Shown: piece by piece, positions 17,769 through 25,857 of the stretch | Position numbering within the stretch: the first letter of the stretch is position 1 | Layout: every line of letters starts with the position of its first letter | Source of the DNA: Longispora albida DSM 44784 | GTDB lineage: Bacteria; Actinomycetota; Actinomycetes; Mycobacteriales; Micromonosporaceae | Direction: 5' to 3' | Length of the DNA stretch: 64,000 bases | Assembly: GCF_000379825.1 (NCBI RefSeq) | Contig: NZ_KB903814.1 | Coordinates: forward strand, 310,001 to 374,000 | Position numbers and translations under genes: made by a program | The notes under the pieces: model-generated | Databases searched by the model: none | Seen by the model: the letters and a program-made list of their open reading frames with translations, nothing else | What the model was told of the DNA's origin: nothing

Positions 17769-18668
17769 ATGCTTGATACCCGCCAGCTCGCCATGTTCGC
17801 CACGGTCGTGCGGGCCGGGTCGTTCTCGGCGGCAGCCCGTGAGCTGCATCTCAGCCAGCCGGCGATCAGCCAGCAGATGCGGGCGCTCGAACGCAGCATC
17901 GGCGGGCCGCTGTTCCTCCGGGCCGGGCGCGGGCTCAAGCTCACCGAGGCCGGCCGGATCCTGGCCGAGCGCGGCATGGCGATCCTCGACGAGCTGGCCC
18001 AGACCCGCCAGCGCGTCCAAGCCGTCGCCGCTCTCGACTTCAGCACGGTGCGGGTCTGCGCGTTCCCCAGCGCCAATGCCTCTCTCGTACCGGCGGCCGC
18101 AGCGGCCCTGGCCGCCAGGCGGCCCCGGATCCGCCTCGAACTCATCGAGATGGAGCCGCCGGACTCCTTCGACGTCCTCCGCCGGGCCGACTGTGACCTC
18201 GCGATCGGGTTCACGTACGACGGGGAGGCCGAGGACGCATCGATCGGCGACATGCTCCGCGTGCACCTGCTCGACGAACCGCTCGCGCTGCTCCTGCCCG
18301 CCACGCACGCGCTGGCCGGCCGCGGGTCCGTCCGCCTCGCCGAGCTGGCAGCCGAGCGCTGGATCACCGGCTGCCCGAAGTGCAGCGTCACCGTCGTCCA
18401 CGCCTGTACCGAGGCCGGATTCACCCCCGACATCGCCTGCGCGACGGACGACAACATGGCGATCCAGAGCCTGGTCGCCGCAGGGCTGGGCGTGGCGCTG
18501 GTCCCCCGGCTGGCCTTCTCGTTCCTGCTGCACCCGGCGGTCGTGTCCGTGTCCGTCGACTCGGCCCCGCAGCGGCACGTGGCCCTGTTCACCTGGCCGG
18601 ACATGATCCGGGTCCCGGCGATCCGGGCCACGATCGACGCCCTGGTCAGCGCGGCCAAGCAGGCGTGA
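17769..18668 (+). CDS. LysR-family transcriptional regulator
   Basis: A 299-residue LysR regulator. The winged HTH is at residues 1-60 (MLDTRQLAMFATVVRAGSFS then AAARELHLSQPAISQQMRAL), with a linker helix and a periplasmic-binding-like effector domain from about residue 90. The ATG at 17769 begins exactly at the canonical N-terminus. The 82-base gap to the divergent aminotransferase gene is AT-rich around 17740-17765 and probably holds the operator, but I could not fix a clear T-N11-A site. The expected job is effector-dependent control of the aminotransferase-hydrolase operon. Confidence 0.93.
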   Translation: MLDTRQLAMFATVVRAGSFSAAARELHLSQPAISQQMRALERSIGGPLFLRAGRGLKLTEAGRILAERGMAILDELAQTRQRVQAVAALDFSTVRVCAFPSANASLVPAAAAALAARRPRIRLELIEMEPPDSFDVLRRADCDLAIGFTYDGEAEDASIGDMLRVHLLDEPLALLLPATHALAGRGSVRLAELAAERWITGCPKCSVTVVHACTEAGFTPDIACATDDNMAIQSLVAAGLGVALVPRLAFSFLLHPAVVSVSVDSAPQRHVALFTWPDMIRVPAIRATIDALVSAAKQA

Positions 18669-18677
18669 CCACCGGCC

Positions 18678-19070
18678 TCACGTACCGAGCAGGTCCCACT
18701 TGTTGCCCGCGATGTCCCTGAAGACCACGACGCGGCCGTAGGGCTCGCTGCGCGGCTCCCCCAGGAACTCCACCCCGGCCTCGGTCATCCGGCTGTAGTG
18801 CGCGTCGAAGTCGTCGACCCGGAGGAAGAACCCGACCCGGCCGCCGTGCTGGTCACCGACGGCTGCGGCCTGTCGCTCACCGTCGGCCTGGGCGAGCAGG
18901 ATGCCGGTCTCGGCACCGGGCGGGCGGACGACGACCCAGCGCTTCGGCCTGCCGCCTTCGGTGGTCGTCGACGGGGAGTCCTCGGCAAGCTCGAACCCGA
19001 GCGTCCCGACGAAGAACTCGATCGCCGGGTCGTACTCCGCTACCAGGAGGCTGATCAGCTGCATGTGCAT
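18678..19070 (-). CDS. VOC (glyoxalase/bleomycin-resistance) family protein
   Basis: A 130-residue single-chain VOC protein with two beta-alpha-beta-beta-beta modules: MHMQLISLLVAEYDPAIEFF at the N-terminus, GRVGFFLRVDDFDAHYSRM at mid-length and FRDIAGNKWDLL at the end. The family binds a metal and includes lyases, dioxygenases and antibiotic-binding proteins; which one cannot be told. The ATG at 19070 is preferred to a GTG seven codons upstream, since the family starts at MHMQL. It shares a 40-base gap with the divergent cupin gene and converges with the LysR gene. Confidence 0.88.
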   Translation of the reverse strand: MHMQLISLLVAEYDPAIEFFVGTLGFELAEDSPSTTTEGGRPKRWVVVRPPGAETGILLAQADGERQAAAVGDQHGGRVGFFLRVDDFDAHYSRMTEAGVEFLGEPRSEPYGRVVVFRDIAGNKWDLLGT

Positions 19071-19098
19071 GATGCGCAGCCTAAACGGCACGGCCCTC

Positions 19099-19110
19099 TA
19101 TGCTGCACGG
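19099..19110 (+). promoter_or_regulatory. Leaderless -10 element of the cupin gene
   Basis: TATGCT (19099-19104), then six bases and the GTG start at 19111. There is no Shine-Dalgarno sequence, so the mRNA most likely starts at the GTG. Confidence 0.6.
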
Positions 19111-19608
19111 GTGATCGATCCCGAGGTCGCCCGGCTCGCCGCCGAACTGGATCTGTCCCCGCTGCCCGTCGAGGGCGGCCTGTACCGCCGCACCTGGGCC
19201 GGCCCGCCCGGCGAGGACGGCCGCCCGGCCGGGTCAGCGATCCTGCTGCTGCTCGCGGCCGGCGACTTCTCCGCGCTGCACCGGCTGCCCATCGACGAGG
19301 TGTGGCACTTCTATCGTGGCGACCCGGTACAGCTGCTCCTGCTCGGGCCGGACGGCGGCCGCGTCGTCGTCCTCGGCGGGCGGACAGTGCAGGTGGTCGT
19401 GCCTGCCGGTACGTGGATGGGCGCGCGGGTGACGCCGGGCAGCCGGTGGGCGCTGTGCGGGACGACGATGGCACCCGGTTTCGTACCCGCGGACTTCGAG
19501 GGCGGCAGCCGGGAACTGCTGACGGCCGCCTACCCGGATCACGCCGAGCTGATCCGGGCGCTCACCCGGCCCGGTACACCGCATGACATGCCCGCTGATG
19601 TGAGCTGA
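19111..19608 (+). CDS. Cupin family protein (DUF985, cupin_5)
   Basis: A 165-residue protein of the DUF985/cupin_5 family. Signatures: LDLSPLPVEGGLYRRTW near the N-terminus, LLLAAGDFSALHRLPIDEVW (cupin motif with a His pair region), FYRGDPVQLLLLGPDG, and the C-terminal PGFVPADFEGGSRELLTAAY. Function is unknown; the fold is a small beta-barrel that may bind a sugar or metal. GTG at 19111 is chosen because of the leaderless -10 and because homologues start at this point; the open frame upstream overlaps the VOC gene and has no homology. Confidence 0.88.
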   Translation: MIDPEVARLAAELDLSPLPVEGGLYRRTWAGPPGEDGRPAGSAILLLLAAGDFSALHRLPIDEVWHFYRGDPVQLLLLGPDGGRVVVLGGRTVQVVVPAGTWMGARVTPGSRWALCGTTMAPGFVPADFEGGSRELLTAAYPDHAELIRALTRPGTPHDMPADVS

Positions 19609-19615
19609 GGCTGCC

Positions 19616-22420
19616 TCAGCCGGTACACCCGGAAAGGGCGCTGCCGACAGCGGCGCGGGACGTGATGCTCAGCTTCGCGAAGACCCGGGTCAGGTGGGTT
19701 TCGACGGTCTTCGGGCTGAGGAACAGCGCCTCGGCGATCGCCCGGTTGCTGTGCCCTGCGGCGACGAGCTCAGCGATGCGCTGCTCGCGTTCCGACAGTG
19801 CCGTGGTGCTCCGGCGGCCCCTGGGACCGGTCCGCCGTTGTTCCTGCCGGATCGACCGCAGCAGTGCCGTCGGGCCGGAGGGTGCGGCGAGGGCGCTGGC
19901 GGAGGCCAGTGCGGTGAGCGCCGCCTCGTGGCGGCCGAGCGCGGTGAGGACCCGGGCGGCTTCGAGCTGGGCCCGGGCGGCGAAGTGGGCCATCCCGGCC
20001 GTGGTGAAGCTGGCCGCTGCTTCCTCCAGAGTGGACAGTGCTTCGGCGTGCTCGCCGGCCACCTGGTGGACCCGGCCCTGGCTGAGCAGCGCGAACCCCT
20101 GCTGCCCTGGCAGGCCGATGGCCGCTGCCCGCTTGGCGGCGTGCTCGGCGAAGTATGTGGCCTCGGCTGGGCGGCCCAGGGCCAGGGAGGCCTCGACGGC
20201 GATCCACAACCAGGCCGGGCCCGCTCCACCGGGCAGGCCGGCCAGGTCCGGGCCGCCGGCGTCGACGAGCATGGCCAGGCCGGTCGCGGGTTCGCCGGCG
20301 AAGACGCGGGCGGAGGCGGCGACCCCACGGGCGAGCCGGTCGACGCTGCGGCCGCCGGAGGTGAGCGCCTCGATCCGCGCGGCCAGGTCCCGGAGCGGGG
20401 CCGGCTCGCCCCGGGCGAAGGCCACCTCGCACAGCACGACGAGCGCGTGCAGCCGCAGTTCGTCGCTGTCGAGAAGTTCTGCCAGCTCGGCGGCGTCGTC
20501 AGCGTGCGCGCCGGCCTCACCGAGCTGGCCGCGCCAGTACGAGACGCTGGCCTGGAAGGTCAGCAGGTCGGCCAGGTAGTGGATCTGGCCGCTGGACCTG
20601 GACAGCCGCAGCCCCCGGCCGAGGTGCCGCTGGGCGTCGTGCGGTCGTTCGAGGACCTGCTCGGCCCACGCCAGCCAGACCAGGCCCTCCAGCCGGTCGC
20701 TGACCTGCTGGTCGGTGAGCTGGTCGAGAGCTGCTGCGGCCCGGTCCAGGACGGCGCGCGCGGTGGGCAGGTCGCCAGCGTACGAGGCTCCGATCACCAT
20801 GAGCGCGTCGGTGGCCAGGCCGAGCGCGACGTCACCCGTGGACTGGGCGGTCGCGCGGACCAGGCCCGACCAGTGGTACACGCCGGGGATGTCGGCCAGC
20901 TGGAAGCAGCACCGGGCGAGTTCCAGCCACAGCCCGGCCGGGCTCGGGCCGGCCTCGGCATCGTGGCGCTGGGCTTCGGCGGCGAGGACGGCGTGGGCCG
21001 CTTCGTGCCGGCCGAGGAGGCGCTGGACGAGCGAGTACAGCGTCGCGGCTTCGAGCCGCACGGCACCGGGGACGTCGCCGCCGCCGAGCAGGCGGAGGAC
21101 GAGGTCGTGTGCCTGGTGGAGCTGGCCGCTGAAAGCCAGGGCCCGGGCGCGGAGAAGGATCAGGCGGGCAGCGGACGGGTCACCGGCGGGGAGCAGGCCG
21201 AGGGCGGCGTCCAGCCAGTGTGCAGCCGTGGCCGGAACAGTGTCCATAATGGCCAGTGCGGCCTGGAGCAGCACGTCCGCCGCTCCGGTATCGCCGGGCA
21301 CGGCGGAACGGGTCACGTGCGGCGCACGCAACGCGGCCGGTGCGCCCTGCTCGGCGAGAAGGCGGGCCAGTGCGGCGTGCTGCTCCATAGTGGACGTGGC
21401 GGGGGCGGTGTCGTAGATGACCTGGCGGACGAGCGGATGGCGGAACACGAGGGCCGGGCCCTCGGTGCGGAGCAGGTCGGCGTCGAGGAGTTCCTGGAGG
21501 GCGGAGGCCGCTCCGGCAGCTGGGAGCCCGGTCAGCGTGGTCAGCAGTGCCGGGCGGATCTGGTCACCGATCACGGCCGCGCACCGGGCCATGCCGAGGG
21601 CCTGCGGCGACAGCAGCTGAGCTTCGGCCAGCAGCGCGCCACGTACGGCGGCCGGCATGTCACCGGCACCCGGCGCCGGTTCGTACCGCGCCATCGCCGC
21701 CAGGGTCGTCAGGTAGAACGGGTTGCCGCCGCTGGCTTCGTACAGGGCGTCGCGGCGGAGGCGGGTCAGCTGGCCGGGGACCAGCGCTCCGGCCTCCAAC
21801 GGTGAGAGCGGGGCGAGTTCGATGTGCTCGGTACCCAGGTCCGTGGTCACGCGGGCCAGCGCGGCGAGGAGCCGGGCCGGGGCCTGCCGGGGCCGGTACG
21901 CGAGTGCGATCAGCAGCGGTGCCGGGAGCGGATGGCTCAGCAGGTACGCGACCAGCTCGACGGTGCCCTCGTCCGCCCAGTGCACGTCGTCGAGCACCAG
22001 CACCGCCCCGCCGGCCGGGGTCACCTCGGCCAGCAGCCCCCGCACGGCCCGGTAGATCCGGTACCGGTCGAGCGCCCCGACTCCGGCCGGCGCTGCGGCC
22101 AGCCCGGGGAAGACGCCAGCCAGCAGTCCGGCGGTCGCCTCGCCGAAGCGCCCCGCGCAGGCTTCGGCCAGGTCACCGAGCGCCATCACGACCGGGCCGA
22201 ACGCCAGGTCACGGCCGAGTTCCGATGCGCGTCCGCTGAGGACGGTGACGCCAGCGGCTGCGGCCTCGGCGCGGAGCACGCCCAGCAGCCGGGTCTTGCC
22301 GATCCCCGGGTCGCCGGTGACGGTGACCAGCCCGGGCTGGCCCGTCGCGAGGCGGGCGATCGCGGCCCGGAGCGCGGTGGTCTCGCGTTCCCTCCCAGCT
22401 AGCTGAGCTGGCTCACGCAT
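19616..22420 (-). CDS. Large ATP-binding LuxR-type (LAL) regulator
   Basis: A 934-residue regulator with three parts. An N-terminal STAND-type AAA ATPase: AGRERETTALRAAIARL, Walker A TGDPGIGKTRLL (about residue 35), Walker B VLVLDDVHWADEG. A central helical region of TPR-like repeats. A C-terminal LuxR HTH: LSEREQRIAELVAAGHSNRA then IAEALFLSPKTVETHLTRVF. Such proteins often control secondary metabolite or sugar genes. The ATG at 22420 (MREPAQLAGRERE) with GGAGG five bases upstream matches family N-termini; another ATG at 22504, also with a GAGG site, would add 28 residues. It is divergent from the secreted protease pair and may control it (inference). Confidence 0.92.
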   Translation of the reverse strand: MREPAQLAGRERETTALRAAIARLATGQPGLVTVTGDPGIGKTRLLGVLRAEAAAAGVTVLSGRASELGRDLAFGPVVMALGDLAEACAGRFGEATAGLLAGVFPGLAAAPAGVGALDRYRIYRAVRGLLAEVTPAGGAVLVLDDVHWADEGTVELVAYLLSHPLPAPLLIALAYRPRQAPARLLAALARVTTDLGTEHIELAPLSPLEAGALVPGQLTRLRRDALYEASGGNPFYLTTLAAMARYEPAPGAGDMPAAVRGALLAEAQLLSPQALGMARCAAVIGDQIRPALLTTLTGLPAAGAASALQELLDADLLRTEGPALVFRHPLVRQVIYDTAPATSTMEQHAALARLLAEQGAPAALRAPHVTRSAVPGDTGAADVLLQAALAIMDTVPATAAHWLDAALGLLPAGDPSAARLILLRARALAFSGQLHQAHDLVLRLLGGGDVPGAVRLEAATLYSLVQRLLGRHEAAHAVLAAEAQRHDAEAGPSPAGLWLELARCCFQLADIPGVYHWSGLVRATAQSTGDVALGLATDALMVIGASYAGDLPTARAVLDRAAAALDQLTDQQVSDRLEGLVWLAWAEQVLERPHDAQRHLGRGLRLSRSSGQIHYLADLLTFQASVSYWRGQLGEAGAHADDAAELAELLDSDELRLHALVVLCEVAFARGEPAPLRDLAARIEALTSGGRSVDRLARGVAASARVFAGEPATGLAMLVDAGGPDLAGLPGGAGPAWLWIAVEASLALGRPAEATYFAEHAAKRAAAIGLPGQQGFALLSQGRVHQVAGEHAEALSTLEEAAASFTTAGMAHFAARAQLEAARVLTALGRHEAALTALASASALAAPSGPTALLRSIRQEQRRTGPRGRRSTTALSEREQRIAELVAAGHSNRAIAEALFLSPKTVETHLTRVFAKLSITSRAAVGSALSGCTG

Positions 22421-22545
22421 GGGTACCTCCGGGCCGGCGCTGGCTGTGGACGCACCAAAGTAGCGGGGTTTCCCTGATGTTGGGACACCGGGGTCGCGGG
22501 GCATTCTCACCTCTTCTGCTTGACGACACGTCCTGAGGAGAACCT

Positions 22546-23886
22546 GTGCGAAGACGTCTGATTCTGGCTGCCGCCGCCCTGCTGGCCGCCCCGCTGGCCG
22601 CGCTGCCGGGCGGGCCGGCCCAGGCACTGGAGTTCCGGAGCGGGATGCACACCGGAGCGCCGTTCTCGGTGGTGATGTGCAAGGCCGCCGACAGCCCGCG
22701 CTACGAGCCGCGCAGCCAGGCCGCGATGGCGGACATGCTGATCAACCGGGGTACCAGCGGAGTGGCCGACTACCTCTACGACCAGTCCGGTGGCAGGCTC
22801 GACATCTCGGCGAGTTCCGGCTCCGCGGTGCGGGGCTGGTTCCAGTCCACGAAGACGAAGGCCCAGCTGGCGGCGATCCCCGACCGGTGGCAGAAGATCA
22901 TGCACTGCATGGAGACCGCCAGGCTCGGCGGATACGCCATTCCCGGGCACCACAAGGTCGTCGCGGTGTACAACGTGGACGTCGGCGACGTGGGCTGGCA
23001 CAACGGCGTGCTGATGGGCCCGGGGTACTACAACCAGGCCTTCGCCGCGCACGAGATGCTGCACTCGCTCGGGCTCGACCACGCGTGGTCGAACGACACG
23101 AGTGTCCGGGTGGCCGACTGGGCCGGCTGGGGCGAGTACGACAACGCGTGGGACCCGATGGGCGACAACAAGTACGGCCGCCGGGACGTGCGCTGGCTGC
23201 CGGCTCCGGTCGGCATGAGCGCCTTCCACCGCGACAAGCTCGGCTGGCTGCCCCGTCACCGGGTGCACACCTTCGGCGCGAACGGCCCGGCCTCCGGCAC
23301 CGTCACGCTCAGCCGCCTCGGCGACCCCAACCAGTGGGGCACGAACCCGGTCATGGTCAGGGTGCCGATCAGCGCCGCCGACCCCGGGCACTACTACACG
23401 ATCGAGTACCGGAAGAAGACCGGCTGGGATCAGGGCATCCCCGCCGACCAGGTGCTGATCCACGAGATCAAGGGCACTTCGCCGTACCTGCTGAAATGGA
23501 TCGGCGTGCCCGGCAAGCCGCCGGTCAACGAGGTGAACAACGCGCAGGTCAGGATCCGGGTGCTCGGCACGTCCGGTGACACGGCCTCGGTGTCCATCAC
23601 GACCACCTCGGCGGCCGTGAGCGTCTCCGGGCCGAACGGCTGCCAGGCCGGATACGTGTGGCGTGAGGCCGACTCGTACGACTACGTCTGCGTCACGTGG
23701 GCCACCCGCGACCAGACCGCGGCCGACAACCGGGCGGCTCCCAGCCGGCACGTGCCGGGCTCGGCGTGGTGTGAGCCCGGCTATGTGTGGCGTGAGGCCT
23801 TCGCCGGCGACAACGTCTGCGTCGCGCCTGCCGTCCGCAGCCAGGCATGGGACGACAACCTGCGCCGCGCCGAGCGTGTCGCGTGA
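22546..23886 (+). CDS. Secreted metzincin-type zinc metalloprotease
   Basis: A 446-residue exported protein with a Sec signal peptide (VRRRLILAAAALLAAPLAAL, cleavage near PAQA-LEF at residue 27). The catalytic helix is AAHEMLHSLGLDHAW, the full HExxHxxGxxH zinc motif, followed by a Met-turn candidate NAWDPMGD; the NAFHR-KLGW-type segment (SAFHRDKLGWLP) is seen in M6/M11-like enzymes. Two C-terminal Cys repeats, CQAGYVWREADSYDYVCV and CEPGYVWREAFAGDNVCV, look like a binding module. GTG at 22546 is preceded by GAGGAGAACCT. The stop overlaps the next gene's start (GTGA). Substrate unknown. Confidence 0.88.
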   Translation: MRRRLILAAAALLAAPLAALPGGPAQALEFRSGMHTGAPFSVVMCKAADSPRYEPRSQAAMADMLINRGTSGVADYLYDQSGGRLDISASSGSAVRGWFQSTKTKAQLAAIPDRWQKIMHCMETARLGGYAIPGHHKVVAVYNVDVGDVGWHNGVLMGPGYYNQAFAAHEMLHSLGLDHAWSNDTSVRVADWAGWGEYDNAWDPMGDNKYGRRDVRWLPAPVGMSAFHRDKLGWLPRHRVHTFGANGPASGTVTLSRLGDPNQWGTNPVMVRVPISAADPGHYYTIEYRKKTGWDQGIPADQVLIHEIKGTSPYLLKWIGVPGKPPVNEVNNAQVRIRVLGTSGDTASVSITTTSAAVSVSGPNGCQAGYVWREADSYDYVCVTWATRDQTAADNRAAPSRHVPGSAWCEPGYVWREAFAGDNVCVAPAVRSQAWDDNLRRAERVA

Positions 23887-25220
23887 GACCCCGCATGTTC
23901 AGACGCTTGCTCACAGCGGCCGTGGTGGTCCTGGCAGTCTTTTCCGGTACCCCCGCCGGGGCCGTTCCGTTCCAGACCGCGTCCTTCATGGACCAGCCCT
24001 TCTCCGTGGCCCTGTGCAAGGCATCCGACGACGCGTCCGAGCCACGGGCGAAGGAGTACCTGTCGGCGCTGCTGGGGAACAGCGGCTACGGCCTCGGCGA
24101 GTACCTCGGGACGATGTCCGGCGGGGCGTACGGCTACGGGGCCGCTTCGGTCCTGGGCGGCTGGTACACGGTGCCCATGACCCGGGCGGAGATCACGGCG
24201 CTGCCCACCCGTACCGCGAAAATCAATGCCTGCCGGGACGCGGCGGAGGCCGCGGGCTTCTACCGGACCGGTGCCCATCACGTGATGTCGGTCTACAACG
24301 TCGAGGTCGGCGACTACGGCACCGACAACGACCCCTACCTGCGCGGTGTGCTGGTCACCCCCAGCGTCCTGAACCTGGGATTCCTCGCCAGGGAATCGCT
24401 GAGGGCCCTGGGCCTCGACAGCGCGTGGTCCAACCACTCGACCTGGTGGAACAACTGGGGCGAGGGCGACAACCCCTGGGACACCCTGGGCACCAGCCCT
24501 TACCTGGTGGGCGGCCACTACCTCAGCCCGGCACCGGCGGGGCTGAACGCCTTCCACCGCGACAAGTTCGGCTGGATCGCGCGTGACCGGATCCTCAGCT
24601 TCGGCGCGGGCGGCCCGGCGACGGGCACCGTGACGCTCAGCTGGCTGGGCAGCCCCGCAGGCAACCCGCCCGTCCTGGTCCGCGTCCCGATCAGCGCCTC
24701 GGACCCGGCACACTACTACACAGTGGAATTCCGGAGCAAAGCACGGAACTACTACGACTCGGGTATCCCGAACGACGTCGTGCTCATCCACGAGATCCAG
24801 AACAACACGTCCACGCTCATCCGGCAGAACGGTGTTTCGGGACGCCCGCCGGCCACCCTGGTCGACAACACGTACGTCCGGATCAACGTGGACGGGATCG
24901 ACGGGCCGTCGGCGAGGGTGTCCATCACGACGAAGTCCCAGGCCGTGACGCTGTACGGGCCGAACACCTGCAAGAGTGGTTACGTGTGGCGCGAGGCCAG
25001 CCTCACCGACTACGTGTGCGTCACACCCGGCCGCCGCGCCGAGGTCAGCCAGCAGAACGCGACAGCGGCCAGCCGCTGGCTCCCCGGCAGCAGGTACTGC
25101 ACCGAGGGCTACTTCTGGCGCGAGGCCTACTACGGCGACGTGGTCTGCGTACCCCGCACGTCGGTCAGCCAGGTCTACGGCGAGAACCTGTTCCGAGCGA
25201 ACAAGGTCGAACAGAGCTAA
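23883..25220 (+). CDS. Catalytically dead paralogue of the upstream metalloprotease
   Basis: A 445-residue secreted protein, collinear with its neighbour: signal peptide (MFRRLLTAAVVVLAVFSG), SVYNVEVGDYG against AVYNVDVGDVG, NAFHRDKFGWIA against SAFHRDKLGWLP, and the same two Cys repeats (CKSGYVWREASLTDYVCV, CTEGYFWREAYYGDVVCV). But the zinc helix reads ARESLRALGLDSAW where the paralogue has AHEMLHSLGLDHAW: His to Arg, His to Arg, His to Ser, with only Glu kept, and the Met-turn WDPMG is WDTLG. It cannot bind zinc in the usual way. The frame is intact and the codon use normal, so it is a maintained pseudo-protease, not a decaying gene. GTG at 23883 overlaps the previous stop (GTGA); ATG at 23895 is the alternative. 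Confidence 0.88.
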   Translation: MRPRMFRRLLTAAVVVLAVFSGTPAGAVPFQTASFMDQPFSVALCKASDDASEPRAKEYLSALLGNSGYGLGEYLGTMSGGAYGYGAASVLGGWYTVPMTRAEITALPTRTAKINACRDAAEAAGFYRTGAHHVMSVYNVEVGDYGTDNDPYLRGVLVTPSVLNLGFLARESLRALGLDSAWSNHSTWWNNWGEGDNPWDTLGTSPYLVGGHYLSPAPAGLNAFHRDKFGWIARDRILSFGAGGPATGTVTLSWLGSPAGNPPVLVRVPISASDPAHYYTVEFRSKARNYYDSGIPNDVVLIHEIQNNTSTLIRQNGVSGRPPATLVDNTYVRINVDGIDGPSARVSITTKSQAVTLYGPNTCKSGYVWREASLTDYVCVTPGRRAEVSQQNATAASRWLPGSRYCTEGYFWREAYYGDVVCVPRTSVSQVYGENLFRANKVEQS

Positions 25221-25227
25221 CCCCCAG

Positions 25228-25266
25228 CCCGCTGGCCACACCGCTTCCCCGGGCGTGGCCAGCGGG
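25228..25266. terminator. Convergent terminator hairpin
   Basis: CCCGCTGGCCAC (25228-25239) pairs perfectly with 25255-25266; 15-base loop, no T-run. It lies eight bases past the pseudo-protease stop and before the 3' end of the facing isochorismatase-type gene. Confidence 0.7.
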
Positions 25267-25281
25267 GCAAGCCTCGCCACC

Positions 25282-25857
25282 TTACGTAGTCATCTCAGCA
25301 GCCTCTATTCCCGCTCTGGCTAGCGCCTGACTCGCGGAGATGATCTGGGCCTTTCCGATGAACCGGCCCAGTACGAGCAGACCTGCGTTGTGCGCCTCTT
25401 CGCCGGCGTGACTGGCCACCGCGTCGCTGACAACCCACGGCGTGAGGTCGGCCTCGAACGCGTCCACGGCTGTCTTCAGCACACAGCTCTCCGTCGCTAT
25501 GCCGCAGACGAAAACCTGGTTCCAGCCGTGCGCCGCGAACAGTGCCCGTCCTTCCGGGGTAAAGGTGCTGTAGATCGGCTTGTCCAGCACAGCCACTGCT
25601 TTCGCAACGTACTGGGCCAGACCATCCACGATGTCGGTCTCTGGCGGGTGCTGGAGCCTCGTCCAGCCGATGATCCGTTCGAAAGGGCTGCCGGGATGGT
25701 TGAGATACCGGGTGAAGACCACGTCACCCCCGCCGTCGAGCCACGCTCCGGCAAGCGCAGCCACCCGTGGAACCACATGGTGGGACTGGGTTCGCACGAA
25801 GCCGTTTTGCATGTCGACAACAACGAGGACTGATCGTTGCTCGGCTGGCTGAGCCAT
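25282..25857 (-). CDS. Isochorismatase/nicotinamidase-type cysteine hydrolase
   Basis: A 191-residue cysteine hydrolase. The triad is visible: Asp in VLVVVDMQNGF (residue 15), Lys in AVLDKPIYSTF and the nucleophile Cys in FVCGIATESCVLKTAVDAF (with the cis-peptide GIATES just before it). The family hydrolyses amides or vinyl ethers such as nicotinamide, N-carbamoyl compounds or isochorismate. Its ATG overlaps the stop of the upstream regulator gene as TGATG, so the two are translationally coupled. Codon use is less GC-rich than in the flanks (many A/T-ending codons), hinting at recent acquisition. Confidence 0.9.
   Translation of the reverse strand: MAQPAEQRSVLVVVDMQNGFVRTQSHHVVPRVAALAGAWLDGGGDVVFTRYLNHPGSPFERIIGWTRLQHPPETDIVDGLAQYVAKAVAVLDKPIYSTFTPEGRALFAAHGWNQVFVCGIATESCVLKTAVDAFEADLTPWVVSDAVASHAGEEAHNAGLLVLGRFIGKAQIISASQALARAGIEAAEMTT

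Noticed and set aside
19616..22627. Longer LAL regulator starting at 22627
   Set aside because: The first 69 codons are Pro/Arg-rich without homology and would overlap the start region of the divergent protease gene; ATG 22420 has the better RBS.
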